Shown piece after piece: positions 1-10,881 of a stretch of DNA of 64,000 nt; position 1 is the stretch's first letter, and each line of letters begins with the position of its first letter. The notes under the pieces are model-generated. The model saw only the letters and a list, made by a program, of their open reading frames with translations. It did no database searches and had not been told where the DNA came from. The stretch covers positions 380,204-444,203 of the forward strand of contig NZ_LMDM01000001.1 of NCBI RefSeq assembly GCF_001425825.1, written 5' to 3'. Both the position numbers and the translations under genes were made by a program. The DNA is from Rhizobacter sp. Root1238. Lineage in GTDB: Bacteria > Pseudomonadota > Gammaproteobacteria > Burkholderiales > Burkholderiaceae_C.

Positions 1-1
1 C

Positions 2-832
2 GAGTTCTCCGAGGTCGCGCAGGACATCATCGACGTTGGCAGCTCCGCCGGCGGTGCCCGTGCCAAGGCCGTGATCGGCTGGAATGCCGAGAGCAACAGC
101 ATCGTGTCGGGGCAGTTCGAGTTGCCGGCCGGGTACGAGCACTGGCTGCTGAAGTTCGATGGGGTCGGCGACGACGGCCAGCTCGGCGCCGCGGCGGGCT
201 TCGGGCGCATCGAGTACGCCCACTACCTGATGGCCATCGCGTGCGGCATCGAGATGAGCGAATGCCGTCTGCTGGAAGAAGGCGGGCGGGCGCACTTCAT
301 GACCCGCCGCTTCGACCGCGTGGGCAACCGCAAGCTGCATGTGCATTCACTGTGCGGCCTGCAGCACCTGGACTTCAACACGCCCTACGTGCACGGCTAC
401 GAGCAGTTCTTCCGCACGATCCTGTCGATGAACCTCGGCGCCGCGGCGATGGAGCAGGCGTGGCTGCGATGCGTCTTCAATGTGATGGCGAGGAACTGCG
501 ACGATCACACGAAGAACCTCGCGTTCCTGATGGACGAGTCCGGCGCGTGGTCGCTGGCACCCGCCTACGACCTTTGCTTTGCGCACAACCCGGCACCGGG
601 CAAATGGACGCGCCAGCACCAGATGCTGGTCGCGGGCAAAGGAGAAGGCATCACGCGTGCAGACCTCGTGCAGGTGGGCGACCAGTTCGGGATCCGGCAG
701 CCCGCTCACCACATCGACCGGCTGGCGGATGTCTTCGCGCGCTGGCCGGCCTGCGCGCAGCAAGCCGGCGTGCCGCTGACCGAAGCGACACGCATCGCCG
801 GCCTGCAGCAACTCCTCAAGACCGGCTCGTGA
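2..832 (+). CDS. HipA-family serine/threonine kinase toxin, 5' end outside window
   Basis: The open frame enters from the left edge, so only about 276 C-terminal residues are seen; the first ATG in frame (71) is internal. The segment SSAGGARAKAV at the edge is the glycine-rich HipA signature, and NCDDHTKN followed by LAPAYDL matches the catalytic Asp/Asn loop and metal-binding Asp of HipA kinases. In known systems HipA phosphorylates a protein target such as GltX and is neutralised by the HTH protein HipB, encoded just upstream; that position is outside the window. The 3' end overlaps the convergent ABC ATPase gene by 17 bp. The family call is firm. Whether this is a growth-arresting toxin or another HipA-domain kinase cannot be told. 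Confidence 0.88.
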   Translation, partial: EFSEVAQDIIDVGSSAGGARAKAVIGWNAESNSIVSGQFELPAGYEHWLLKFDGVGDDGQLGAAAGFGRIEYAHYLMAIACGIEMSECRLLEEGGRAHFMTRRFDRVGNRKLHVHSLCGLQHLDFNTPYVHGYEQFFRTILSMNLGAAAMEQAWLRCVFNVMARNCDDHTKNLAFLMDESGAWSLAPAYDLCFAHNPAPGKWTRQHQMLVAGKGEGITRADLVQVGDQFGIRQPAHHIDRLADVFARWPACAQQAGVPLTEATRIAGLQQLLKTGS

Positions 833-1619
833 CCTCGGCCATGCCGGCCGCCTTGATGCTCTCGGCCCGGATGTCCTCCGTCAGCCGGGCCTTCAATTCC
901 GAAAAACGCGGCGTCGTCTTCACCGTGTAGTGCCTCGGGTATGGCAGGTCGATCGCGAGTTCGGTCTTGATGCGGCCCGGCCGTGCGCTGAACACCGCGC
1001 AGCGGTTGCCCATGAAGATCGCCTCGTCGATGTCGTGCGTGACGAACAGCACCGTCTTGCGGTGCTGCTCCCAGATCGACAGCAGCAACTCCTGCATCAG
1101 CGCGCGCGTCTGGTGGTCGAGCGCGCCGAACGGTTCGTCGAGCAGCAGGATCTTCGGGTCGTTGGCCAGCGCCCGTGCCAGCGCGACGCGCTGCTGCATG
1201 CCGCCCGACAGCTGCTTCGGGTAGTGCGATTCGAAGCCGGCGAGCCCGACCTCGGCGATGAAGCGCTGCGCGATCTCGCGCTGCTGCGCGTCGGGCAGGC
1301 CCTTCTCGCGCAGCCCGAAGCAGATGTTCTGCCGCACCGTCAGCCACGGGAACAGCGTGTAGCTCTGGAACACCATGCCGCGGTCGGCGCCCGGGCCGCG
1401 CACCGGCGCACCGTCGAGCAGCACCTGGCCGGTGCTCGGCTCATCCAGCCCGGCCACGATGCGCAGCAGCGTCGACTTGCCGCAGCCCGACGGCCCCAGC
1501 ACGGTGATGAAGTCGTTGTCGGCAACCTCCAGGTCGGTCGGCTGCAAGGCGAGCGTCGGGCTGCCGCCATGCAGGCCGGCGAAGCTGCGGCCCACGCCGC
1601 GGATCGACAGCCGGCTCAC
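816..1619 (-). CDS. ABC transporter ATP-binding protein, nitrate/sulfonate/taurine type (SsuB/TauB-like)
   Basis: 267-residue cytoplasmic ATPase that would power import of a small solute with the two genes upstream of it. Walker A GPSGCGKS, signature LSGGMQQR, Walker B ILLLDEPFGALD and the switch motif VTHDIDEA are all intact. The GTG start chosen overlaps the permease stop (GTGA), which fits translational coupling; no internal ATG lies before Walker A. Last gene of the three-gene leftward unit (binding protein, permease, ATPase). The substrate is not shown by sequence; the hut genes next door make histidine or a derivative such as urocanate possible, but that is inference. Confidence 0.9.
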   Translation of the reverse strand: MSRLSIRGVGRSFAGLHGGSPTLALQPTDLEVADNDFITVLGPSGCGKSTLLRIVAGLDEPSTGQVLLDGAPVRGPGADRGMVFQSYTLFPWLTVRQNICFGLREKGLPDAQQREIAQRFIAEVGLAGFESHYPKQLSGGMQQRVALARALANDPKILLLDEPFGALDHQTRALMQELLLSIWEQHRKTVLFVTHDIDEAIFMGNRCAVFSARPGRIKTELAIDLPYPRHYTVKTTPRFSELKARLTEDIRAESIKAAGMAEVTSRS

Positions 1620-2389
1620 AGCGAGGCCCACCGGAACAGGCGGCGGTTCAGGCGCTTGAACCCCAGGTCGGACACCAGCCCGATCACGCCGATGGTGATG
1701 ATGCCGAAGATGATCTGGTCGGTGGCCAGCAGTGCCTGGCTGTCGGTGATCATGTGGCCGATGCCGCTCGATGCGCCGATCAGCTCGGCGACGATCACGT
1801 AGGTCCAGGCCCAGCCGAGCACCAGGCGCAGCGTCTCGGCCACCTGCGGCGCGGCGGCCGGGATCAGCACGCGGCGCACGATGCCCCAGTCGCGCGCGCC
1901 CAGCGTGTAGGCCGCCTCCACCAGGTCGCGCCGGGTGTTGCCCACGCTCACCGCGATCATCAGCACCAGCTGGAAAAACGAGCCGAGGAAGATCACCGCG
2001 AGCTTCTGCGCCTCGCCGATGCCGGCCCACAGGATCAGCAGCGGGATGAAGGCCGACGCCGGCAGGTAGCGCGCGAACGACACGAAGGGCTCGAAGAACG
2101 CCTCGACCGGCTTGTACGCGCCCATCGCGACGCCCAGCGGCAATGCGAGCAGCGCGGCCGCGACGAAGCCGCCGATCACGCGCCACATCGTCATGCCGAT
2201 GTCGTGCGCGAAGCCCTGCTGCGCGAGCAGGTCCCAGCCCGAGCGGACCATGGTGAGCGGGTCGGCCAGGAAGGTCTTCGAGACGAAGCCGCCGAGCGTG
2301 GCGAACGCCCAGCCGGCGAAGAACAGCACGAAGAACGCGACCCCGAGCGCGATGCGCTGCCCGGGTTCGACCTGCTGCAGCGGCTTCAC
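1616..2389 (-). CDS. ABC transporter permease, SsuC/TauC-like
   Basis: 257-residue inner-membrane permease of the BPD_transp_1 family. Several hydrophobic helices are visible, starting with one near residues 11-30, and the cytoplasmic EAA loop reads EAAYTLGARDWGIVRRVLIPAA. GTG start overlaps the stop of the binding-protein gene and its own stop overlaps the ATPase start, so all three are one transcription unit. Length is normal for the family, which works as a homodimer. A start further upstream in the same frame would run through the binding-protein gene and is not credible. Confidence 0.9.
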   Translation of the reverse strand: MKPLQQVEPGQRIALGVAFFVLFFAGWAFATLGGFVSKTFLADPLTMVRSGWDLLAQQGFAHDIGMTMWRVIGGFVAAALLALPLGVAMGAYKPVEAFFEPFVSFARYLPASAFIPLLILWAGIGEAQKLAVIFLGSFFQLVLMIAVSVGNTRRDLVEAAYTLGARDWGIVRRVLIPAAAPQVAETLRLVLGWAWTYVIVAELIGASSGIGHMITDSQALLATDQIIFGIITIGVIGLVSDLGFKRLNRRLFRWASL

Positions 2390-3345
2390 TGGATGAAGCG
2401 GGTGTCCGACAGCGCCTTCAGGTCGGGGATCTGCTTGATGCTGCCGATCTCCAGCAGCAGCTCGGCCGCCTCCTTGCTGAACGGCTGCAGCACGCTGGTG
2501 AAGAAGCGCTGGTTCGCCGCGCGGTCCTGCCAGCGCAGGTAGGCCTGCGACTTCTCGAAGGCCTCGCCGCTCTGCTTCACGTCGGCGCCCATGATCTCGA
2601 ACGACTTCTTCGGCTCGTTGCGGATCATCTCCAGCGCGTCGAAGTAGCTGTCGGCCAGCGCCTTCGCGGCCTTCGGGTTCTCCGCCAGGAACTTCGGCGT
2701 GCAGCCGAAGGTGTCCATCACCATCGGGTAGTCCAGTGTGGTCGCGATGATCTTGCCGGCCTCGGGCTTCGCGCGCACCGTCGACAGGTAGGGCTCGTAG
2801 GTCATCGCGGCATCCAGGTCGCCGGCGTTCGCGACGAAGGCATTCGCGGCCGCCTGCGGTTCGAGCGTGACGACCTTCACGTCCTTCACCGACAGGCCGT
2901 TCTTCTTCAGCATCCACGCCAGCCCGAAGTACGGCGCGGTGCCCGGTGCCGAGGCGGCCACCGTCTTGCCCTTCAGGTCGGAGATCTTCGCGATGTGGTT
3001 GCGCACCACCATGCCGTCGGCGCCGAAGCTCTTGTCGAGCTGGAAGATCTGCGTCGTGGCGACGCCGTTGGCGTTCCACACCACCCAGGTCTCGACGGTG
3101 GTGGCCGCGCATTGCACGTCACCCGACGCGATCGCGAGGTGGCGGTCTTTCTGCGGGATCTTCTTGATCGACACGTCGAGGCCGTGCTTCTTGTAGATGC
3201 CGGCCTCCTTCGCGAGCGTCAGCGGCGCGAAGCCGGTCCAGCCGGAGATCGCGATCGCGACCGGCGTCTCCTGCGCCATCGCCGGCAGCGCCGACCACAT
3301 CATCGATCCGATCATCAGACCGGCCAGGGCACGCACTGGATTCAT
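2386..3345 (-). CDS. ABC transporter substrate-binding protein, NMT1/TauA-like
   Basis: 319 residues with a Sec signal peptide (cleavage expected after ALPAMA, about residue 24). The mature N-terminus contains the SGWTGFAPLTLAKEAGIYKKHG pattern typical of NMT1/SsuA/TauA periplasmic proteins, which bind sulfonates, nitrate, pyrimidine precursors and other solutes. First gene of the transporter unit, divergent from hutG with a 99-bp shared intergenic region that holds a HutC-like palindrome, so co-regulation with histidine breakdown is plausible. ATG start is preceded by AGGAG on the minus strand. Confidence 0.9.
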   Translation of the reverse strand: MNPVRALAGLMIGSMMWSALPAMAQETPVAIAISGWTGFAPLTLAKEAGIYKKHGLDVSIKKIPQKDRHLAIASGDVQCAATTVETWVVWNANGVATTQIFQLDKSFGADGMVVRNHIAKISDLKGKTVAASAPGTAPYFGLAWMLKKNGLSVKDVKVVTLEPQAAANAFVANAGDLDAAMTYEPYLSTVRAKPEAGKIIATTLDYPMVMDTFGCTPKFLAENPKAAKALADSYFDALEMIRNEPKKSFEIMGADVKQSGEAFEKSQAYLRWQDRAANQRFFTSVLQPFSKEAAELLLEIGSIKQIPDLKALSDTRFIQ

Positions 3346-3422
3346 CAGGACTCCTGCGGGAAGGGGAAAGCCGACGGGCCTGATGCAAGCCCCGTGCCGG
3401 GCAGTCTACACTCGGCCTTCCG

Positions 3423-3438
3423 GTTGTCTAGGCCACTT
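3423..3438. promoter_or_regulatory. Probable hut operator before hutG
   Basis: GTTGTCTAGGCCACTT matches 14 of 16 bases of the perfect palindrome found upstream of hutU (GTGGTCTAGACCACTT). It lies 6 bp before the hutG ATG, where a bound repressor would block translation initiation or transcription. GTCTAGAC-type cores are typical of GntR/HutC-family sites. It could also act on the divergent transporter genes. Regulator assignment is inference. Confidence 0.55.
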
Positions 3439-3444
3439 CCACCC

Positions 3445-4263
3445 ATGGAAACCAGCACGCACGCACCGACGCATGCACTCTCGCGGGGCAGCATTCCGCT
3501 GCTCGTCTCGTTCCCGCACGCCGGCACCGGCATCCCGCCGGACATCGAGGCGCGCATGACCCCCGAGGCGCTGCTGCGCGCCGACACCGACTGGCACCTG
3601 CCGCTGCTCTACGACTTCGTCGCGAAGATGGGTGCGAGCACGCTGGTGCCGCAGATGTCGCGCTACGTGATCGACCTGAACCGCCCGCCGGAAGACACCA
3701 ATCTGTACCCCGGGCAGGACACCACCGGCCTGGTGCCGCAGGACACCTTCCACAAGCAGCCGCTGTACCTTGCTGGGCAGGCGCCCGACGCGGCCGAGGT
3801 CGACGCGCGGCGCGAGCGCTTCTGGCGCCCGTACCACGTGGCCTTGCGCGGCGAGCTGGAGCGCCTGCGCGACCTGCACGGCGTGGCCGTGCTGTGGGAC
3901 GCACACTCGATCTCGAGCGTGTTGCCGCGCTTCTTCGACGGCAAGCTGCCCGACCTGAACCTCGGCACCGACCAGGGGCGCGCATGCGCACCGCGCGTGC
4001 AGGCGACGGTCGAGGCGGTGCTCGGCGGCCAGCGCGACTACACGCAGGTGAGCAACGGCCGCTTCAAGGGCGGCTACATCACGCGCCACTATGGCGAACC
4101 GGCGCGCGGCATCCACGCGCTGCAGATGGAGATGTGCCACTGCACCTACATGGACGAGCCGGCGCCGTTCGGCTTCCGGCCCGATCTCGCGGCCCGCGTG
4201 CGGCCGCTGCTACAGCGGATGCTGCAGGCCGCGCTCGATGCCGCGATGGAAGCACGCACGTAG
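3445..4263 (+). CDS. hutG: N-formylglutamate amidohydrolase (N-formylglutamate deformylase)
   Basis: 272-residue cytoplasmic enzyme hydrolysing N-formyl-L-glutamate to glutamate and formate, the last step of the five-step histidine pathway. [10 protein letters not shown] near the start, DLNRPPED and LWDAHSISS are characteristic of the FGase family. The ATG at 3445 is chosen because the upstream extension of the frame crosses the operator and the divergent gene. It is read rightward, convergent with hutI, and the two 3' ends overlap by 54 bp. This type of HutG goes with HutF, which is also present. Confidence 0.95.
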   Translation: METSTHAPTHALSRGSIPLLVSFPHAGTGIPPDIEARMTPEALLRADTDWHLPLLYDFVAKMGASTLVPQMSRYVIDLNRPPEDTNLYPGQDTTGLVPQDTFHKQPLYLAGQAPDAAEVDARRERFWRPYHVALRGELERLRDLHGVAVLWDAHSISSVLPRFFDGKLPDLNLGTDQGRACAPRVQATVEAVLGGQRDYTQVSNGRFKGGYITRHYGEPARGIHALQMEMCHCTYMDEPAPFGFRPDLAARVRPLLQRMLQAALDAAMEART

Positions 4264-5433
4264 CGGGCTCGCGCCGATCGCGTAGCTCAGCGCGGCCGGG
4301 TGGTCGACGTCCCACAGGCACAGGTCGGCCTGCCTGCCGATCTCGATGCAGCCGTGCGTGGCCGCCAGGCCGAGCGCCTGGGCCGCATGGCGGGTGACGC
4401 CGAGAAGCGCCTCGGCCGGCGTCATGCGGAACAGCGTGCAGGCCATGTTCATCATCAGCGGCAGGTGGGTGCCGGGGCTGGTGCCCGGGTTGCAGTCGGT
4501 CGCGACGGCCATCGGCACGCGGTGCCGGCGGAACAGCGCGATCGGCGGCACCACGGTGTCGCGCAGGAAGTAGTACGCGCCCGGCAGCATCACCGCCACC
4601 GTGCCGGCGCGCGCCATCGCGATGACGCCGGCTTCGTCGACATGCTCCAGGTGGTCGGCCGACAGCGCGCCGAAGTCGGCGGCAAGTGCGGCGCCGTGCT
4701 GGTTCGACAGCTGCTCCGCATGCAGCTTGACCGGCAGCCGGTGGCGCTGCGCCGCGTCGAACACGCGTTGCGTCTGGGCCGGCGTGAAGCCGATCGTGTC
4801 GCAGAACGCGTCGACCGCATCGGCCAGGCCGGCCCGTGCGATGTCCGGCAGCAGGTGTTCGACGATCTCGTCGATGTAAGCGTCGGCGCGGCCGTCGAAC
4901 TCCGGCGGCAGTGCGTGTGCGGCCAGCAAGGTGGTGCGCACGTCGATCGGGAAGCGCTCGCCGAGCCGGCGGGCCACCTGCAGGCACTTGCGTTCGGCAT
5001 CGAGCGACAAGCCGTAGCCCGACTTGATCTCGACCGTCGTCACGCCGTGGCGCATCAGCTCGCGCAGCCGGCGGGCGGACGCGTCGAACAAGGCCTCGGG
5101 CGTCGCGTCGCGGGTCTGCCGCACGGTCGAGCGGATGCCGCCGCCGGCCCGCGCGATCTCTTCATAGCTGGCGCCCTGCAGCCGCAGTTCGAACTCGCGC
5201 GCGCGGTCGCCGGCGTAGACCAGGTGGGTGTGGCAATCGACCAGGCCGGGCGTCAGCAGCGCGCCGCCGGCATCGTGCTCGGTGCGCGGCTGCAGGCCGG
5301 CCGGCAGCGCGGACATCGGCCCGACGCGCTCGATGCGGCCGCCGGTGACCGCGACGAAGCCCGGCGCCGACGGCGTGCAGGCCTCGTCCAGCCCGTCGAC
5401 GATGCGCGCGTTCGTCAGCAGCAGGTCGGTCAT
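4210..5433 (-). CDS. hutI: Imidazolonepropionase
   Basis: 407-residue amidohydrolase-fold metalloenzyme that opens 4-imidazolone-5-propionate to N-formimino-L-glutamate. Metal-binding motif [11 protein letters not shown] lies near residue 67, with KLHAEQLS and TDCNPGTSP further on, all in the expected order. Its ATG overlaps the hutF stop (ATGA), and it is the last gene of hutU-hutD-hutF-hutI. Length is normal for HutI. Confidence 0.96.
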   Translation of the reverse strand: MTDLLLTNARIVDGLDEACTPSAPGFVAVTGGRIERVGPMSALPAGLQPRTEHDAGGALLTPGLVDCHTHLVYAGDRAREFELRLQGASYEEIARAGGGIRSTVRQTRDATPEALFDASARRLRELMRHGVTTVEIKSGYGLSLDAERKCLQVARRLGERFPIDVRTTLLAAHALPPEFDGRADAYIDEIVEHLLPDIARAGLADAVDAFCDTIGFTPAQTQRVFDAAQRHRLPVKLHAEQLSNQHGAALAADFGALSADHLEHVDEAGVIAMARAGTVAVMLPGAYYFLRDTVVPPIALFRRHRVPMAVATDCNPGTSPGTHLPLMMNMACTLFRMTPAEALLGVTRHAAQALGLAATHGCIEIGRQADLCLWDVDHPAALSYAIGASPLRACFHRGIERGLQHPL

Positions 5434-6803
5434 CGGTGCTCCAGCAGGTGGGTGCGCGCGGCGACGAAGGCCTCGGCGGCGCGCCCGGCGCCTGCATGCT
5501 GCCCGTCGTGCACACGGCGCTGCCCGGCCACCCAGACGTCGCGCACGCCGCGGGCGCCGTGCGTCGAGAACACATGGCGCGCGAGGCGTTGCGACGCGGC
5601 GAGGCCAGCGTCATCGAACGCGGCCAGGTGAACGAAATCGGCCTGCTGGCCGACGCGCAGCCCGGCGATCGAGCGCCCGCTGGCGCGCGCGCCGCCGGCC
5701 ACCGCCGACAGCCACATCGCGTCGGCGACCTGCGGGTGCGCGGCGCTCGCGAGCACGTTGCGGCGCAGCTTCGTCAGCCGCTGGCCGTACTCGAGCAGCC
5801 GCAGTTCCTCGGCGGCGTCGACGCACGCATGGCTGTCGGAGCCGATGCCCCAGTACCCGCCGTCGGCGATGAAGGCCTCGGCATCGAACACGCCGTCACC
5901 GAGGTTGGCCTCGGTGCTCGGGCACAGGCCGGCGACCGCGCCGCTGCGGGCGAGCGCGCGGCGTTCGGCCGCATCGAGGTGCGTCGCATGCACCAGGCAC
6001 CAGCGCGCGTCGACCGCGGCATGGTCCAGCAGCCACTGCACCGGCCGCTGGCCGCTCCAGGCCAGGCAGTCGTCGACCTCGCGCTGCTGCTCGGCCACGT
6101 GGATGTGCACCGGCGCGCTGGCATCGGCGCCGTGCAGCCCGCCGAGCAGGTCGCGCAGCGCCTCGGGCGGCACCGCGCGCAGCGAATGCGGCGCCGCGCC
6201 GACGCGCACGCCGTCGTGGCGCAGCCGGCCGATCAGCGACAGCAGACCGTCGACGCTGTTCAGGAAACGGCGCTGCCCGGCCAGCGCCGGCTGGCGGCCG
6301 AACCCGCTCGCCTGGTACAGCACCGGCAGCATCGTCAGGCCGATGCCGGCGTCGCGCGCAGCGGCCACCAAGCGCAGCGACATCTCGGCCGCATCGGCAT
6401 GCACGCGGCCGTCGGGCTGGTGGTGCACGTAGTGGAACTCGCAGACGGCGGTGTAGCCGGCCTGCAGCATCTCGATGTAGAGCTGCGTCGCGATCGCCTG
6501 CAGCGCGTCGGGCGTCAGCGCCTGCGCGAAGCCATACATCAGCGTGCGCCAGCTCCAGAAGCTGTCCTGCTCGGCGCTGCGGTGCTCGGTGAGCCCGGCG
6601 AATGCGCGCTGGAACGCGTGCGAATGCAGGTTCGGCAGGCCGGGCAGCAGCACGCCGGCCACGCGTTCGGTGCCGGCGGGCAGCGGCAGGCCGGCTTCGA
6701 CGCAGGTCAGCGTGCCGGCGTCGTCCCATTGCAGCAGCACGTCGTCGGCCCAGCCCTGCGGCAGCAGCGCGTGGGAGGCGAACAGCGATCCTGCCGGGCT
6801 CAT
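5430..6803 (-). CDS. hutF: Formimidoylglutamate deiminase
   Basis: 457-residue amidohydrolase converting N-formimino-L-glutamate to N-formyl-L-glutamate and ammonia. [13 protein letters not shown] gives the first metal ligands, [14 protein letters not shown] and [13 protein letters not shown] the later ones. The presence of HutF defines the five-step route (HutF plus HutG) rather than direct formiminoglutamase. Start ATG overlaps the hutD stop (ATGA); the stop overlaps hutI. Confidence 0.95.
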   Translation of the reverse strand: MSPAGSLFASHALLPQGWADDVLLQWDDAGTLTCVEAGLPLPAGTERVAGVLLPGLPNLHSHAFQRAFAGLTEHRSAEQDSFWSWRTLMYGFAQALTPDALQAIATQLYIEMLQAGYTAVCEFHYVHHQPDGRVHADAAEMSLRLVAAARDAGIGLTMLPVLYQASGFGRQPALAGQRRFLNSVDGLLSLIGRLRHDGVRVGAAPHSLRAVPPEALRDLLGGLHGADASAPVHIHVAEQQREVDDCLAWSGQRPVQWLLDHAAVDARWCLVHATHLDAAERRALARSGAVAGLCPSTEANLGDGVFDAEAFIADGGYWGIGSDSHACVDAAEELRLLEYGQRLTKLRRNVLASAAHPQVADAMWLSAVAGGARASGRSIAGLRVGQQADFVHLAAFDDAGLAASQRLARHVFSTHGARGVRDVWVAGQRRVHDGQHAGAGRAAEAFVAARTHLLEHR

Positions 6804-7374
6804 GCGAGGGGCTCCAGCCGCACCAGCAGCGCGCAGGGCGCGTCGCCGGTGCAGTCGAGCGACAGCGCGGGCATGCCGTCGCGCCACAGCCAGGCCTGCA
6901 GCGGACCGAGTCCGCGCGCACCGTCGGACCAGCGGCCGAGGCTCGCGAGCAGCAGCCCGGCCGCGGCCGGCTCGGTGCGCGTGGCGCCGTGCAGCGCGCG
7001 CACGTCGGCACGCCAGCGGCCGCGGCGCGCCATCACGTTGAAGTCGCGGCACGGGCCGTCGAGCAGCGTGGCGTTCAGCGCGTCGTCGCCGGAGAAATGG
7101 AAGGGCTCATGCGCGCGGTCGAGCCGCTCGTCGAGCCGACGGTCGGGCGACTGCAAGTGCATGCCGGCACCGCGCAGCAGCACGATGCAGCGGTCGATGC
7201 CCGGAAAGGCCGAGAACGGCGCGTCGCGCTCGACCTCGGCGACGCTGAGGCGCCAGTCGAAATTGGCCGAGGCGTCGCGCGGCTGCACCGCCAGCTCACG
7301 CGTCAGCCCGGCACCGTTGCGCCAGGCCATGGCGGGCAGCGACTGCAGGTCCAGCGTTTCGCTGCGCCCGCTCA

Positions 7375-7375
<1 letters not shown>
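6800..7375 (-). CDS. hutD: HutD family protein
   Basis: 191-residue cupin-fold protein of the HutD/Ves family, conserved in hut operons. In Pseudomonas HutD is proposed to limit hut expression, possibly by binding formylglutamate; that is family knowledge, not visible here. MAWRNGAGLTREL near the N-terminus and WRLSVAEVERDAPFSAFPG are the usual family motifs. Start overlaps the hutU stop and the stop overlaps hutF, so expression is tightly coupled. Confidence 0.9.
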
Positions 7376-9108
<1,733 letters not shown>

Positions 9109-9131
9109 CGGCGGCCTTCGAGGGGTTCTGG

Positions 9132-9151
9132 AAAGTGGTCTAGACCACTTT
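9132..9151. promoter_or_regulatory. 20-bp perfect palindrome upstream of hutU, probable hut operator
   Basis: AAAGTGGTCTAGACCACTTT is a perfect inverted repeat 23 bp upstream of the hutU ATG. The near-identical site before hutG supports a dedicated regulator, most likely a HutC/GntR-type urocanate-responsive repressor, whose gene is not in the window. No second copy is seen near the LysR gene. Confidence 0.75.
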
Positions 9152-9206
9152 GCGCAGGATGCCGGGACTTGCACGGGCCGTCAAGCCCCGGGGTCCGGTC
9201 CGCCGA

Positions 9207-10142
9207 TCAGTCGGTGGCCGACTGCGCCGCCTCCACCAGCCGCGCGCGCAGCCACTGGTGCGCGCTGGCCCGGTCGTGCCGCATGTGCCACAGCGCCTCG
9301 ACGTGGATGCCCGCCAGCTGCAGCGGGATCGGGCGCTGCACCAGCCGGTCCTGGTAGCCGGTGGCGGCGATGAAGGTGCGCGGCAGCACGGTCAGCAGGT
9401 CGCTGCTGGCGACCACCCGGCCGGCGGTGAAGAACTGGTTGACCGTCAGCACGATGCGCCGCGTGCGGTGCAGTTGCGTCAGCGCCTGGTCGACCAGCCC
9501 GTGCGGCCGGCCGGAGAAGCTGACCAGCAGGTGGTGCGCCTCGCAGAAGCGGTCCAGCGTCAGTTCGCCGTCGGCGAGCGGGTTGCCGCGTCGCATCACG
9601 CAGACGTATTCGCTGTCATACAGGCGCTCATGGTGGATCGGGCTGGTGCTGCCCTGGGCGACGAGGTTGGCGACCGCGTCCGGGAAGTAACCGACCGCGA
9701 AGTCGACCTCGCCGCGTTCCAGCAGCGGCCGCGGGTCGCGGGTGGTCAGCGGGATCACCCGCAGGTTCGCGAGCGCCTGGCCCTGTTCGATCTGCTGAAC
9801 GAGGGAGGGCATCAGCATCGCCGCGGTCGCATCCGCCATCGCGAGTCGGAAGTTCGCCACATCCTTCTGGGGGTCGTAGTCGCCCGGCGCGAAGGCCTGG
9901 CGCAACGCCGCCAGAGCGGCCTGGACTTCCGGCCACAGCTGTTCGGCGCGCGGCGTCGGCTTCACCCCGAACGACGTGCGAGTGAGCAGTTCCTCACCGA
10001 CAGAGTCTTTCAGGCGCTTGAGGGCGTTGCTGACCGCCGGCTGCGTCAGCGCCAGCCGCTCGGCTGCGCGGGTCAGGTTGCCTTCGGCCATCACCGCGTC
10101 AAACACGCGCAGCAGGTTCAAGTCAAGTGTGCGGAAATTCAT
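9207..10142 (-). CDS. LysR-family transcriptional regulator
   Basis: 311-residue regulator: N-terminal winged HTH (residues about 6-65, LDLNLLRVFDAVMAEGNLT, then TRAAERLALTQPAVSNALKR) and a LysR substrate-binding domain from about residue 90. The MNFRTLDLN ATG is preferred; the open frame extends upstream 23 codons but without a better start. It lies between the hut operon and three small genes read divergently. By the usual LysR layout its targets are more likely the divergent small genes than hutU. Ligand unknown. Confidence 0.9.
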   Translation of the reverse strand: MNFRTLDLNLLRVFDAVMAEGNLTRAAERLALTQPAVSNALKRLKDSVGEELLTRTSFGVKPTPRAEQLWPEVQAALAALRQAFAPGDYDPQKDVANFRLAMADATAAMLMPSLVQQIEQGQALANLRVIPLTTRDPRPLLERGEVDFAVGYFPDAVANLVAQGSTSPIHHERLYDSEYVCVMRRGNPLADGELTLDRFCEAHHLLVSFSGRPHGLVDQALTQLHRTRRIVLTVNQFFTAGRVVASSDLLTVLPRTFIAATGYQDRLVQRPIPLQLAGIHVEALWHMRHDRASAHQWLRARLVEAAQSATD

Positions 10143-10165
10143 GTTTCGTACTCCTCGACACCGGG

Positions 10166-10189
10166 ATATCACTGGCGTGTATATCACTG
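10166..10189. promoter_or_regulatory. Direct repeat ATATCACTG x2 in the LysR/small-gene intergenic region
   Basis: ATATCACTG occurs at 10166-10174 and 10181-10189, 15 bp apart, and the second copy is inside GTGTATATCAC, which has the partly symmetric T-N11-A look of LysR binding sites. It lies in the 142-bp gap between divergent genes, so it is a candidate LysR site or promoter element. Weak evidence from a short repeat. Confidence 0.35.
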
Positions 10190-10284
10190 ATTCACAGCTT
10201 TCAGTAGTCAACCCATGGGGTAAACCCTAGGATTGCGGCATGCGAGGTCGAAAACGATTTCGCGAGTCTTGAAAGGACCTCTCC

Positions 10285-10518
10285 ATGAACCCCGTGATCA
10301 GCCTGAATCTCCCGCAAGTGCCGACCGGCGCCGCCGCGTCCGGTTCGGCATCGCAAGACCTGTGGGGCCGTCTCGGCCGCCGTGTCTGGGCCTCGTTGGA
10401 GGCCGCCGGCCAGACCCGCGCCCGTCCCGAACTGCTGGCGCTGGCCAGCCGCTACGAAGCGTCGCAGCCTGAACTCGCAGCCCAGCTGCGCTCCATGGCT
10501 TCCGTTCGCCAGCGCTGA
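10285..10518 (+). CDS. Small conserved-motif protein A of a three-gene tandem (unknown function)
   Basis: 77 residues, no signal peptide or membrane helix. A good ribosome site AAAGGA sits 7 bp before the ATG. The C-terminal part (LLALASRYEASQPELAAQL) shares a pattern with the two genes that follow: A-x-x-Y-x4-P-x2-A-A-x-L then an Ala-rich end. The N-terminal part (WGRLGRRVWASLEAAG) is basic/aromatic and specific to this member. Divergent from the LysR gene. Function not recognised; DUF1127-like small regulators were considered but the motifs do not match well. Confidence 0.7.
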   Translation: MNPVISLNLPQVPTGAAASGSASQDLWGRLGRRVWASLEAAGQTRARPELLALASRYEASQPELAAQLRSMASVRQR

Positions 10519-10580
10519 TACCAGCACGCACCGACCTCCCCCGAATTCGCCACAAGCGACCCCAACCCGAAGGAAACACG

Positions 10581-10838
10581 ATGACCACGACGACGATGGA
10601 CCTGCAAGTCCCCCAACAACGTACCGCCCCGCGCCTGGCCGCGCCGTTCGCTGCTGCTTTCGCCACGCTGCTGAACGCCCTGAAGCCCGCCGAGCGCGTG
10701 AACGTCGAAGAGAACCAGGCCGCCCGTGAGGCCGCCGACGTGCGAGCGATGGCTCGCCAGTACCTGAAGACCGACCCCGGCTTCGCTGCGGACCTGTTCG
10801 CAGCCGCCGACCGGCACGAAGAGCTGTTCGGCAACTGA
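10581..10838 (+). CDS. Small conserved-motif protein B of a three-gene tandem (unknown function)
   Basis: 85 residues, preceded by AAGGAAA. Middle region PFAAAFATLLNAL is hydrophobic and may be an amphipathic helix; the C-terminal region ARQYLKTDPGFAADLFAAADR is the version of the shared motif closest to protein C. Predicted soluble. 62 bp after gene A and 43 bp before gene C, same strand, so probably co-transcribed. No assigned family that can be recognised by eye. Confidence 0.7.
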   Translation: MTTTTMDLQVPQQRTAPRLAAPFAAAFATLLNALKPAERVNVEENQAAREAADVRAMARQYLKTDPGFAADLFAAADRHEELFGN

Positions 10839-10881
10839 ACCGGTGCCGCTGCCACGGGCGGCGGCACACAGAGAGACCACC

